From assembly GCA_016873675.1 (NCBI GenBank), contig VGWG01000011.1, positions 1-47,496 of the forward strand: a stretch of 47,496 bases of DNA, written 5' to 3'. Positions 1 to 7,887 of the stretch are shown here, in pieces. Both the position numbers and the translations under genes were made by a program. The notes under the pieces were generated by a model, which worked only from the letters and a program-made list of their open reading frames with translations, had not been told where the DNA came from and searched no databases. Position 1 is the stretch's first letter. Each line of letters starts with the position of its first letter. This stretch comes from Lentisphaerota bacterium. Lineage in GTDB: Bacteria; Verrucomicrobiota; Kiritimatiellia; RFP12; JAAYNR01.

Positions 1-198
1 TATGCCTTACGAACCTGGACACATCGTCCCGCCGCCGGGGTAGACGTCTTTTTGTGCGTGCACTTCCACGCCAAAGGCTATTGGCGGCTGGATTGGATGC
101 GGCGGCACGTCATGGACGGCGAGCCTCTGCCCGAGGTTCCCGACCCCGGTCGCGGCACGCCGATCTTGCCCGGCATGGAGGATTTTTTGGAGGGGTAG
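1..198 (+). CDS. C-terminal end of an unidentified protein (partial)
   Basis: Frame 1 is open from the left edge to TAG at 196-198, giving 65 residues rich in His, Trp, Arg and Pro. They include a VDVFLCVHFHAKGYW stretch and an acidic end (GMEDFLEG). I do not recognise the family. No start is visible because the gene begins outside the window. It converges on the protease-like gene that ends at 201, with only two bases between the stops. Without the N-terminal part no function can be given. The open frame and the natural stop right at the next gene boundary support it being real. Confidence 0.55.
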   Translation, partial: YALRTWTHRPAAGVDVFLCVHFHAKGYWRLDWMRRHVMDGEPLPEVPDPGRGTPILPGMEDFLEG

Positions 199-200
199 GT

Positions 201-905
201 TTACGGCAAGGCTGTGCGTGCGGGACGGTTGGGCAGGAGGCGGCTTGCCTGCCGCACCGTGAGCGTGTACGCTCTGCGCGTGCGTGCGGTCAGGGCATCG
301 GCGTACGCCGCAGGGTTGGCTGGCGTCGTGCAGACGATCCAGAGTCCGACGCCGGCGAGATTGAGCAGATAGATCAAGATGTAGGAGAAGAGCCGCCCGC
401 AGGCCGCGATATCGGGCTGGTGGATCAGCAGGCTGTTGAGGGTGAAAGTGAGGTGAAAACTCCACGACAGGCCGATCAGAAAAAGCCAGAGCAGATGGTA
501 CGGCGCGGGCTCCATGAACAGGCCGAGCAACAGCCGGATGGCGACGAGGATCAGGGTGTAGAACGGGAAGAAGTAGGGGGCCAGCGTGATGAGCGTGTTG
601 GTCTTGGTCAGATGAACGCTGCCACCCGTTGGCTGGATGTCCAGCCTGCTGACACGGGCCCCGAATATCAGTCCCCAGACGGCGTGGGTCAACTCATGAG
701 CGACTATGTAGGCGCGCATCGGATGTGGCAGGAACAGATAGAACACCACCCACAGCACCCCGCCGCCGGCCAGAGCCAGCGCGGAGGGCGCGAACGGGGA
801 AACCGCCGTCGAGGAGATGAACACCATGTCGGCCGTGGCCCGAGTGACCGCCACGCAGAGCGGCAGGAGCAGCAGGGCGATCACGAAGCGTACGATTTTA
901 TTCAT
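201..905 (-). CDS. Integral membrane HExxH protein, M50-like putative zinc metalloprotease
   Basis: The 234-residue product starts with a basic, hydrophobic segment (residues 1-25, signal anchor) and has about five to six membrane segments. An HELTH motif at residues 70-74 lies at the end of a loop before a hydrophobic helix. HExxH is the zinc-binding and catalytic signature of metallopeptidases, and its placement in or near a membrane helix resembles site-2-protease/M50 relatives. A later QPD near residue 185 could supply a third ligand, which is inference. I chose the ATG at 905 rather than the longer frame from 1040: GGAG lies just upstream and the extra 45 residues look like non-coding translation. 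The gene is divergent from the S1-repeat gene. Substrate unknown. Confidence 0.7.
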   Translation of the reverse strand: MNKIVRFVIALLLLPLCVAVTRATADMVFISSTAVSPFAPSALALAGGGVLWVVFYLFLPHPMRAYIVAHELTHAVWGLIFGARVSRLDIQPTGGSVHLTKTNTLITLAPYFFPFYTLILVAIRLLLGLFMEPAPYHLLWLFLIGLSWSFHLTFTLNSLLIHQPDIAACGRLFSYILIYLLNLAGVGLWIVCTTPANPAAYADALTARTRRAYTLTVRQASRLLPNRPARTALP

Positions 906-1027
906 GGCTCTCCGCAGCGGTAACGCAACGGCGCCCGTAGTATGCCGGATGACGGCGAATCCGTAAAGCCCAATCCTCGGCGTGGAGAAATGCGGTGGAG
1001 AATTGCTGGGTTTCGCGTGATCCGGCG

Positions 1028-1056
1028 TTGCCGAACACACCCCGTTCGGTTACACT
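1028..1056 (+). promoter_or_regulatory. Sigma-70-type promoter for the S1-repeat gene
   Basis: TTGCCG (1028-1033), a 17-base spacer and TACACT (1051-1056) match the housekeeping -35/-10 layout. It lies 60 bases upstream of the ATG at 1117, in the gap between divergent genes. Called by eye only. Confidence 0.5.
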
Positions 1057-1116
1057 AACACCTTTTCGGATCGGAAAGCGTTCGCGCGTGAGGCGCGTCA
1101 TCAAGGAATCGGATCT

Positions 1117-2568
1117 ATGGCACAACAGACGAATCATTCGGCGGCATCGGCCGCTTTTGCGGCGATGCTGGACACCCAGACGGTGGTCTACCGCAAGGGG
1201 TTTAATCCGGGCGAGCGGGTGAGCGCGCGCGTTCTGGCGCTGAACGACGTCTACGCGATTTTGGACGTGCAGGCCAAGAACGAGGGGCTGCTCCCGATTG
1301 CGGAGGTGTTGAACGAGGCGGGCGAGCCGACCGTTAAACCCGGCGATAGCCTGACGGTCATCTTCACCGCGATGCAGGGCGGCGCGTTCATGTTTGCCCT
1401 GCGGGTCTCGGGTTCGCTTCTCATGGATCAGACCGTCGGCCGCGCCTTCGAAAGCGGCATGCCGATCGAGGGGCTCGTTAAAAGCGAGATCAGCGGCGGT
1501 TACGAAGTGGCGGTTGGTGCGACTCGCGCCTTTTGTCCCTATTCACAGATCGATTTGCACAAGACCGAAGGGGCTGTGTATGTCGGCCAAAAATTCGGCT
1601 TTCTGGTGAGCGAGTACGGCGAGGAGGGCCACAATGTGGTGCTGAGCCGTCGCGCCTTGCTGGAGAAGGAGCGGGAAGCGCAACGCGAGTCCCTCCTGGC
1701 TGATCTGCGCGAAGGGGATGTGCGCAAAGGGGTGGTTTCGCGCCTGACCGATTTCGGTATTTTTGTCGACTTGGGCGGCATCGATGGGCTGATCCCGCTG
1801 CGGGAACTCTCGTGGGTGCGGGATACGAAGCCCGAAGACGTCGCCAAGGCGGGCGACACGGTCGAGGTCCAGGTGCGCGAGGTTGATCTGGAACGCAACC
1901 GCGTCTCGCTCAGTCTGCGCGCGACCCAACGCGATCCGTGGCAGGACGCCATCGAGCGGTATCCGATTGGCAGCACGCTGACGGGCAGGGTCTCGCACAT
2001 CGAGCCGTTCGGCGCGTTTATCGCGATCATCCCCGGCGTCGATGGCCTGGTGCCGATCAGCAAGCTGGGCAACGGCCGACGCATCCTCTCGGCCCGCGAG
2101 GCGGTGAGCGAGGGACAGGAGCTGCTGGTGCAGGTCGAGGCGATCGATCCTGAGCGCAGGCGGATCGCGTTGAAGCCCGTTGACGTGCGGGTGCAGGCGC
2201 TCAAGCCGGGCGAGCTGGCGCCGGGGAGCGAGGTCGAGGGCATCGTGGAGGGCATCAAGGAATTCGGCGTATTCGTCCGCCTCTCCGAGGAGAAGGCTGG
2301 CCTGCTTCATATCAGCGAGACCGACATCCCCAAGGGCGGCGCGCCAGCGGCCCGGCTGGAGCGGATGTTCGCTCCCGGTTCGGCGATCAAGCTGATCGTG
2401 AGATCGATCGAGGGAGGCCGCATCTCGCTGACCACGCCCGCCAAGTGGCAAGCGCGGACGTCGGGTGAGGGACAGGAGGCGGAGGTGTCCGCCTTTCTGG
2501 CCTCGTCCAAAGCGCCGGCGAAGGGCCTCGGAAACCTCGGCGACGTCTTCGGGTCTTTGAAGCTGTAG
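1117..2568 (+). CDS. S1-repeat RNA-binding protein, ribosomal protein S1 homologue
   Basis: The 483-residue protein has five consecutive S1 (OB-fold) repeats at about residues 30-100, 113-180, 198-270, 285-355 and 370-440. The third, fourth and fifth show the typical G.V....FG.FV....DGL.....S pattern. Bacterial S1 helps load mRNA on the 30S subunit and usually has six repeats in about 550 residues. This one has five, with a degenerate first repeat and a short unstructured tail. The ATG is preceded by AAGGA at 1103-1107. It could be the cell's only S1 or a paralogue; the window cannot tell, because the usual cmk neighbour is absent. A promoter lies at 1028-1056, and no clear terminator follows the stop. 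Confidence 0.85.
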   Translation: MAQQTNHSAASAAFAAMLDTQTVVYRKGFNPGERVSARVLALNDVYAILDVQAKNEGLLPIAEVLNEAGEPTVKPGDSLTVIFTAMQGGAFMFALRVSGSLLMDQTVGRAFESGMPIEGLVKSEISGGYEVAVGATRAFCPYSQIDLHKTEGAVYVGQKFGFLVSEYGEEGHNVVLSRRALLEKEREAQRESLLADLREGDVRKGVVSRLTDFGIFVDLGGIDGLIPLRELSWVRDTKPEDVAKAGDTVEVQVREVDLERNRVSLSLRATQRDPWQDAIERYPIGSTLTGRVSHIEPFGAFIAIIPGVDGLVPISKLGNGRRILSAREAVSEGQELLVQVEAIDPERRRIALKPVDVRVQALKPGELAPGSEVEGIVEGIKEFGVFVRLSEEKAGLLHISETDIPKGGAPAARLERMFAPGSAIKLIVRSIEGGRISLTTPAKWQARTSGEGQEAEVSAFLASSKAPAKGLGNLGDVFGSLKL

Positions 2569-2578
2569 CCTATTCTCC

Positions 2579-2608
2579 TTGACCCGTCCAATACGTTTTT
2601 ACTATTCT
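2579..2608 (+). promoter_or_regulatory. Putative promoter for the SGNH hydrolase gene
   Basis: TTGACC (2579-2584), an 18-base spacer and TATTCT (2603-2608) stand in the gap after the S1-repeat gene, about 85 bases before the next ATG. This suggests the hydrolase is transcribed separately. Called by eye. Confidence 0.45.
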
Positions 2609-2692
2609 CACACCTTTCACACGCCGTTTTCAGGTCGGATGCAACGGAACTGACCGATCCATGGCGACGCTTTTCCAACAAGGAGAATCTGC

Positions 2693-3898
2693 ATGAGCGA
2701 ACTCAAGGACATGAAGCATCTGCTGCACACATGCGCGTACCATCCGATTGAAATCGAGCGGTACATGGATCCGAAGAATCCGGCGATCCTCAAGTTTGAC
2801 GCGGAATTGGGTTATATCCACCAGAACCATTGCATGAAAGACGGCATGGAGGGGACCGTCACCCTGGGAACGTACGACCGCCGCTATTATAACCGCACCA
2901 TGATCAACTACGCGGATCAGCCGTGCCGGATCAACACCTACGGCGACAGCTACACCCAGGGGGCTCAGGTGAGCAACGGCGAAACGTGGCAGGAGTTTCT
3001 CGCCGCCAACTTCCGCGAGCCGATCCGAAACTTCGGCGTTGGCGGCTACGGCGTCTATCAGGCCTACCAGCGGGCGATGCGTATGGAGGCGATCAAGGAA
3101 GTCGCCGCCGAAAATATCATTCTCAATGTGTGGGATGATGACTACCTGCGCAACATCGACGCCGCCCGCTGGGTGCGTGTGGCGTGGATGTGCCGGGCAC
3201 TCCCGCGCGGTAAGAAGGACGGCTATCCGGTTCATGGATTCCCTTGGAATCACCTGCGCCTGGATACCGATACGGGCACGTGGGTCGAACGTCCCGGCAT
3301 GTTCAAGAAGACCGCAGATCTCCGCAAGCTCGTGGGAGCGGATAACTTTTACAACGCCTTCAAGGATGATCAGGGCGCGCAATTATACTGCCTGCGCGAA
3401 GGGGGCGAAGCGCCTGTCGAGCAGTCGGAAAAGCTGGCCGAAGCGCTGGGTGTCAAGGTCAACCTGCGTAACGCGAAGACCCGGCAGGCGGATGCCCAGA
3501 AGCTGCACCTCGCTTACGGCATCCGCTCCACCATGTACACCGTGGACAAGTTCCGCACGTGGTGCAAGGCCAACAAGCGCAAGTTCATGATCATGCTGAG
3601 CTATGATGTGCCGACGCTGGAGAAATACTTTAAGACCGGAAAGCGGTTCGATCAGGAGTTTGTGGACTTCCTGAACCGGGAGAAGTACCTGTACATCGAC
3701 ACCCTGCCGAAGTTTGCCGCAGAACGGAAGGTGTTCAAGGGAACCAATGAAGAATTCTTCAACCGATTCTTCGTGGCCCGTGCCGGCGCCCAGGTGTTCG
3801 GGCACCACACGCCGCCCGGAAACTTCTGGTTCGCCTACGCCATCCGCCCGGAATTGCTCAACTGGCTCGATCCCAAACCGCCCGCGTACCGGGGATAA
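2693..3898 (+). CDS. SGNH/GDSL-family hydrolase
   Basis: The 401-residue protein carries the four SGNH blocks. GDSYT is at residues 84-88 with candidate nucleophile Ser86. The glycine block is near NFGVGGYG (113-120), an Asn lies in ILNVWDDD near 145, and a late His-His at about 371-372 comes before a hydrophobic end. This family hydrolyses esters, often acyl or acetyl groups on lipids, sugars or cell-wall polymers. The natural substrate is not readable here. No signal peptide is seen, so it is probably cytoplasmic. The start is well supported by AAGGAG eight bases before the ATG. It appears to be a single-gene unit, with its own promoter and a hairpin after the stop. Confidence 0.75.
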   Translation: MSELKDMKHLLHTCAYHPIEIERYMDPKNPAILKFDAELGYIHQNHCMKDGMEGTVTLGTYDRRYYNRTMINYADQPCRINTYGDSYTQGAQVSNGETWQEFLAANFREPIRNFGVGGYGVYQAYQRAMRMEAIKEVAAENIILNVWDDDYLRNIDAARWVRVAWMCRALPRGKKDGYPVHGFPWNHLRLDTDTGTWVERPGMFKKTADLRKLVGADNFYNAFKDDQGAQLYCLREGGEAPVEQSEKLAEALGVKVNLRNAKTRQADAQKLHLAYGIRSTMYTVDKFRTWCKANKRKFMIMLSYDVPTLEKYFKTGKRFDQEFVDFLNREKYLYIDTLPKFAAERKVFKGTNEEFFNRFFVARAGAQVFGHHTPPGNFWFAYAIRPELLNWLDPKPPAYRG

Positions 3899-3908
3899 AC
3901 ATCATCGC

Positions 3909-3937
3909 GACCTGCATCCGCGCGGCGATTGCAGGTC
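3909..3937 (+). terminator. Hairpin after the SGNH hydrolase gene
   Basis: GACCTGCA at 3909-3916 pairs perfectly with TGCAGGTC at 3930-3937 around a GC-rich 13-base loop, 11 bases after the stop, followed by TATTGTTG. The T tract is weak, but the position between convergent genes fits a terminator. Confidence 0.5.
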
Positions 3938-3962
3938 TATTGTTGAGTTCCGCCCGTCTTCA

Positions 3963-3982
3963 TGAGTCGGAAGCCGACCTCA
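3963..3982 (-). terminator. Hairpin at the 3' end of the mscS unit
   Basis: TGAGTCGG (3963-3970) pairs with CCGA-C-CTCA (3974-3982), with one bulged base and a three-base loop. It lies 19 bases past the mscS stop in the minus direction. There is no clear T run, so it is only a candidate end for the argC-parB-mscS unit. Confidence 0.3.
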
Positions 3983-4000
3983 GCCTGGCGATCATCACTA

Positions 4001-4828
4001 TTAGGTAGCATCGACCATGCGCACGGGGAAGGGGGCTGAGTTTGCGCCAACGTACAGCGTACGATGCGGAAAGGGGAACTCGATCCCCTCGCGATCAAAC
4101 CGTGATTTGATTTCTTTCATGATCGAATTGCGCAGCGTCATGGTGTCCGTTTTCTCAAACCACACGCCGAGCAGAAACTCGAGCGCCGAGTCTCCGAAGC
4201 CCTTGAAGAGAATCAACGGCGCCGGCTCGTCAAGCGCATAGGGGTTCTGATCGGCAATCTCCGTCAGCACGCGGACAACGTGATCCACGTCTTCCTTGTA
4301 AGCAACGCCGATATCGATATCCATCCGCCGGATCGGAAACCGCGTGATGTTGATGAATGTGCTTTTGATCAAGGATTCGTTTGGAATACGGACAAAACGG
4401 TTGTCAAACGTCCGCAGCTTGACCGACAGCAGATCAATCTCATGGACCAGCCCCGTCGTCTCCCCGACTTGGAGCACGTCATCGACATGGAACGGCTTTT
4501 CGAGAATCAAGAACAGCCCGCTGATCAGATTCGACAGGCTTGTCTGAGCGGCAAAGCCGATCGCCACGCCGGCGATGCCCGCCGCGCCGAGAATGGCGGT
4601 CAAATTGAACCCCATCTCGCCGAGCAGGACCACGGCCAGAACCGTCCCAAGCCCGTAGCGAATCAATTTGCGCAGGAGCATCACCCCTTGCGGCGAGAAT
4701 TTCTTCGCTCCCACTCGGCGCGCAATCTTTTCGGCCAACCCGATCAGGGGCACGCCGATGATCACCAGAACCACCAGCCGGGCCAGCGCAATGTGGTGCG
4801 CGTAGAACCAATCGATAAGTCCTTGCAT
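4001..4828 (-). CDS. mscS: MscS-family small-conductance mechanosensitive channel
   Basis: The 275-residue protein has the compact MscS layout. Membrane helices lie at about residues 14-34 and 54-72, and a Gly/Ala-rich pore helix at about 78-107 (GIAGVAIGFAAQTSLSN, then ISGLFLIL). The beta domain begins with KPFHVDDVLQVGETTG and contains VRIPNESL, followed by an alpha/beta C-terminal domain. MscS channels open under membrane tension to release solutes on osmotic downshock. AGAGGA precedes the ATG. The DUF432-like gene ends ten bases upstream, so the two are very likely co-transcribed and may work together. It is the last gene of the argC-parB run. Confidence 0.93.
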   Translation of the reverse strand: MQGLIDWFYAHHIALARLVVLVIIGVPLIGLAEKIARRVGAKKFSPQGVMLLRKLIRYGLGTVLAVVLLGEMGFNLTAILGAAGIAGVAIGFAAQTSLSNLISGLFLILEKPFHVDDVLQVGETTGLVHEIDLLSVKLRTFDNRFVRIPNESLIKSTFINITRFPIRRMDIDIGVAYKEDVDHVVRVLTEIADQNPYALDEPAPLILFKGFGDSALEFLLGVWFEKTDTMTLRNSIMKEIKSRFDREGIEFPFPHRTLYVGANSAPFPVRMVDAT

Positions 4829-4838
4829 GGTGTCCTCT

Positions 4839-5642
4839 TTAAAAACCGGAAATGGATTTGAAGGTGCCGAAAGCGCGCATCATCCGGCTCTGCTTGTGGG
4901 GTTTGCGCGGCTCCGCCACCAACCGTCTCGCGCGGTCATACGGGGGCGGGGTCGTTTCGAACGTGATGTTTGCCGGATGATCGTCGCCGCGGTACACGAG
5001 CGTTCCACGATTCGTCCAGAGATGATGCGTGCCCGCATAGATGCCGAGCGATTGCGTCCGCAGACAGAGTCGCTCGAACGTCAGGCTGTGACTGTCGGCG
5101 TTTTGAATGGTGACCGGACACACGGCCAGATGCGCATCGTGGCGCAACTCGTCCAGATGTCGACGGGCGTGGGTCTTGACCGCATAGCACAACTCGCCCT
5201 CGATCGGTGGTCCGAACCATGAGTTGGATAGCAGGACTGACGGTTCCTCGCACACCTCGCGCGGTTCGCCCCCGTCCCGGACACAGAGGACGGCCACGCG
5301 TATCGGAATGCTGACAAAGAAAGCGACTTCCTCGCCGGGCAGGACCGTCACCGGCATCGCAGGACGCACGATGACAGGGCGGGGGGGGAGCCGCGGTTCC
5401 AGCGCAATCTGTATCGGCCTGCTCCCGCATACCCAGCGCCGCCACGCCGCCACATCCGCCTCCGCCGGTTGAGCCGGAGCCGCTTCCGCGCGGGCGTCCG
5501 TTTCATCGATCAACCCCGCAGCGAGATGCAATTCGTCGCCGCGATGCGCCAGCCATAACTGCAGCGGGCCGATACGCGGCGCATGTATCTTCCCCGGTTC
5601 CAGGGTTTGGGGCACCCACATTTCAGACAAGGCGTCGTTCAT
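4839..5642 (-). CDS. DUF432-like protein encoded with MscS
   Basis: This is a 267-residue soluble protein without signal or membrane segments. It is rich in beta-type sequence: PVIVRPAMPVTVLPGEEVAFFVSIPI in two parts, then a WFGPPIEGELCYAVKT stretch at about residues 160-175, and later LRTQSLGIYAGTHHLWT. The pattern and the position next to mscS recall DUF432, a family of unknown function known mainly from archaea, where I recall it near MscS genes. I assign it by resemblance only. It lies 12 bases downstream of parB and ten bases upstream of mscS in the same direction. A role in sensing or gating with the channel is inference from context. Confidence 0.5.
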   Translation of the reverse strand: MNDALSEMWVPQTLEPGKIHAPRIGPLQLWLAHRGDELHLAAGLIDETDARAEAAPAQPAEADVAAWRRWVCGSRPIQIALEPRLPPRPVIVRPAMPVTVLPGEEVAFFVSIPIRVAVLCVRDGGEPREVCEEPSVLLSNSWFGPPIEGELCYAVKTHARRHLDELRHDAHLAVCPVTIQNADSHSLTFERLCLRTQSLGIYAGTHHLWTNRGTLVYRGDDHPANITFETTPPPYDRARRLVAEPRKPHKQSRMMRAFGTFKSISGF

Positions 5643-5654
5643 ACCGATTGAGGA

Positions 5655-6692
5655 TCAATCCACGGTGATGCCGAGGAGCGAGAGGAGACGGTCGAGATCG
5701 TCGTTGTCGTAGAAGTCGATCTCGATGCAGCCCTTGGACCGTTTCCCGTTGGCGTAGGTCTGGCTGGCAGTGAGACGCACATGGGTGCCGAAGTGGCGGT
5801 TCATGCGGTCTGCGAGATCCCGGAGGTGAGCCTCGGGCATGTCGGGTTTGGGGAGTCGCGCGAGGACATCAGAGTCCCGGGCGCTTTTGCGCCGAGCCAC
5901 CAGGCGTTCCAGGCTGCGGACGGTCATGCCCTCGGTCAGGCACTTGTGCGAGAGCAGGGTCTGTTCGGCGGGATCGGTGACGCCGAGAAGGACTTTGGCG
6001 TGGCCGGTGGAAAGCAGGTTCGATGAAAGCAGTTGTTTGACCTCATCCGGCAGGTCGAGGAGGCGCATGGCGTTGGTGACGGCGGGGCGCGACTTGCCGA
6101 CGCGATCAGCGACCTCCTGCTGGGTCAGGTTGAAGGTCTCGGCGAGGGTGCGGTAGCCCTCGGCTTCTTCAATGACGTTGAGATCTTCGCGCTGGATGTT
6201 CTCGATGACGGCCATTTCGGCGGCATCGCGGTCGGCGGCATCGAGGACGATCACCGGCACACGGCCGAGGCCGGCTTCAACAGCCGCGCGCAGGCGTCGT
6301 TCGCCGGCGATCAGCTCGAAACCTCCGCCATCCGACTTGCGGCAGATGAGCGGCTGGATCACGCCGTGAGCCTTGATCGATTCGGCGAGTTCGCGCAGCG
6401 CCTCCTGATCAAAGACGGAGCGGGGTTGCCAGGGACAGCGCGCGATTTCTCCCACGGGAAGGGACAGCACCGATTGCTGGCCCGGCGGCAAGGGGAGGGG
6501 ATCGGCGGGGGATGTTGTCGCGCCACGCTCGAGCGCCAGAACGGCCGTCGCATGGGGCGCGTGCGCGGCGTCAACGGATGCAGGCACGGCGCTGATGAGG
6601 GCGCCCAGACCACGACCCAAGCCGTGGCGTCCTTTGACAGCGGGGGGTGCGGCCGGTTTCTTTTGCGGCGGCGCGGATTTCTTTTTACTCAC
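5655..6692 (-). CDS. parB: ParB/Spo0J-type chromosome partition protein
   Basis: The 345-residue protein begins with a Lys/Pro-rich tail and RHGLGRGLGALIS, the N-terminal segment that in ParB proteins contacts ParA. The ParB/Srx domain follows, with the CTP-binding GERRLRAA motif near residue 130 and ENIQREDLN. Next comes a helix-turn-helix (LTQQEVADRVGKSRPAVTNAMRL) that reads parS, then a C-terminal dimerisation region. ParB loads on parS as a CTP-dependent clamp and guides chromosome segregation. The GTG start at 6692 overlaps the argC stop (GTGA), and AGGAA lies upstream. No parA lies in the window although parA usually sits directly before parB, so this copy is separated from its partner. 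Confidence 0.95.
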   Translation of the reverse strand: MSKKKSAPPQKKPAAPPAVKGRHGLGRGLGALISAVPASVDAAHAPHATAVLALERGATTSPADPLPLPPGQQSVLSLPVGEIARCPWQPRSVFDQEALRELAESIKAHGVIQPLICRKSDGGGFELIAGERRLRAAVEAGLGRVPVIVLDAADRDAAEMAVIENIQREDLNVIEEAEGYRTLAETFNLTQQEVADRVGKSRPAVTNAMRLLDLPDEVKQLLSSNLLSTGHAKVLLGVTDPAEQTLLSHKCLTEGMTVRSLERLVARRKSARDSDVLARLPKPDMPEAHLRDLADRMNRHFGTHVRLTASQTYANGKRSKGCIEIDFYDNDDLDRLLSLLGITVD

Positions 6693-7744
6693 GGGTAGTT
6701 TCCTGGACGGTTGAGACCGAGGGTTTCATCACAGTGACACATCAGGTTCATGTTCTGCAGCGCGGATCCGGCCTGTCCCTTTATCAGGTTGTCGATGTAC
6801 GCGACAACCCGAAGCCGGTTCGTGCGGGAATCGACGCTGACGACCAGGTTGCAAAAGTTCGTGCCCCGCACGTGGAGCGTGCCGATTGCAGCGGTGCTGG
6901 GGAAGACGCGGACGAAGGGACTGCCGGAGAAAAACGCGCGGTAGCAATCGAGCGCCTGATTCTCGGTCAGCGGTGCGGTCAGGGTGCCGTAGAGAGTGGA
7001 CATGATGCCGCGGCAGACGGGCGCCACATGCGCGGTGAAGGTGACGCGCATCTCGCGGCCCGCGACGAGCGAGAGTTCGCGCTCGACCTCGCAGACGTGT
7101 TGGTGACCAGCGAGCTTATAGGCGTTCAACTGCTCGTAGCGCGCCGGGTAGTGGAACGTGGGGGCGACCTTCTTGCCGGCGCCGGAGACCCCGGTGGTGC
7201 AGTCGCAAATGAGGCTTGCGGGATCAATCAGGCCGGCGCGGGCGGCGGGTGCGAGGCCCAGAATGCAGCTCGTCGCAAAACAGCCGGGGTTGCCCACGAT
7301 CCGGGCGTTCCGAATCGCCTCGCGGTGAAGTTCGGCCAGACCGTAGGCGTTCCCGCCGAGCAGATCGGGTGCGGCATGGGCGGGGTTGCGGCCGATGCGG
7401 GTTGCATAATCGGCGTAGGCTTCAGGAGTCGTAAAGCGAAAGTCACCGCTGTAATCGATGATCTTGGATCCTTTGGCGAGATCGGCGTGGGCGCGGGTCA
7501 TGCCGACACCGTCCGGCGTCGAGTAGAAAACGACATCCGCGGGCTCAGCGGCGGCGGGATCATCGGGGGCCAGGATGGGAAGTTCACAGAAGCCGGTCAG
7601 GTGGGGATACACCGCGCTCAGGGGCTGGCCGATGTCCTCACGCGCAACCAGAGTCACGAGACGCGCTTCCGGGTGTTGCAGCAGCAATTCGATGATGCCG
7701 ACTCCGCCATAGCCTGTCGCGCCGATGATTTTGACTGTAATCAT
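6689..7744 (-). CDS. argC: N-acetyl-gamma-glutamyl-phosphate reductase
   Basis: The 351-residue enzyme catalyses the NADPH-dependent reduction of N-acetyl-glutamyl phosphate to the semialdehyde, the third step of arginine (ornithine) synthesis. The N-terminal Rossmann motif GATGYGGVGI is at residues 8-17. The catalytic Cys155 sits in GNPGCFATS, and a conserved His is in AGHQHVCEVERE near residue 212. Length and motifs are typical of the type 1 family. AAGGTG precedes the ATG. It is the first gene after the promoter at 7834-7863, and its stop overlaps the parB start by four bases, so arginine synthesis and partitioning genes are translationally coupled. The other arg genes are not in the window. 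Confidence 0.95.
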   Translation of the reverse strand: MITVKIIGATGYGGVGIIELLLQHPEARLVTLVAREDIGQPLSAVYPHLTGFCELPILAPDDPAAAEPADVVFYSTPDGVGMTRAHADLAKGSKIIDYSGDFRFTTPEAYADYATRIGRNPAHAAPDLLGGNAYGLAELHREAIRNARIVGNPGCFATSCILGLAPAARAGLIDPASLICDCTTGVSGAGKKVAPTFHYPARYEQLNAYKLAGHQHVCEVERELSLVAGREMRVTFTAHVAPVCRGIMSTLYGTLTAPLTENQALDCYRAFFSGSPFVRVFPSTAAIGTLHVRGTNFCNLVVSVDSRTNRLRVVAYIDNLIKGQAGSALQNMNLMCHCDETLGLNRPGNYP

Positions 7745-7833
7745 GCGTCAATCACCTTAAAAGGGGTTCATCTTCGTTCTAATGAGCGCAAAAAAGCTGC
7801 AAGTCCGCTCTTCCAATCCGTTTGATTCGTGAT

Positions 7834-7863
7834 AATATGAAGCCTCGACACCGGTCTTGTCAA
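7834..7863 (-). promoter_or_regulatory. Promoter for argC-parB-DUF432-mscS
   Basis: On the minus strand TTGACA (7863-7858) is followed by an 18-base spacer and CATATT (7839-7834), a perfect -35 and a four-of-six -10. It lies 90 bases before the argC ATG, in the gap divergent to nadB. Confidence 0.55.
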
Positions 7864-7887
7864 GTGTGAGTCGGAAAAGGCTGTACC

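Noticed and set aside
54-923. A 289-codon plus-strand frame
   Set aside because: Its translation is Gln/Arg/Asp-rich shadow sequence. The minus strand holds a membrane protein with an HELTH motif, and the true upstream gene ends at 198 in another frame.
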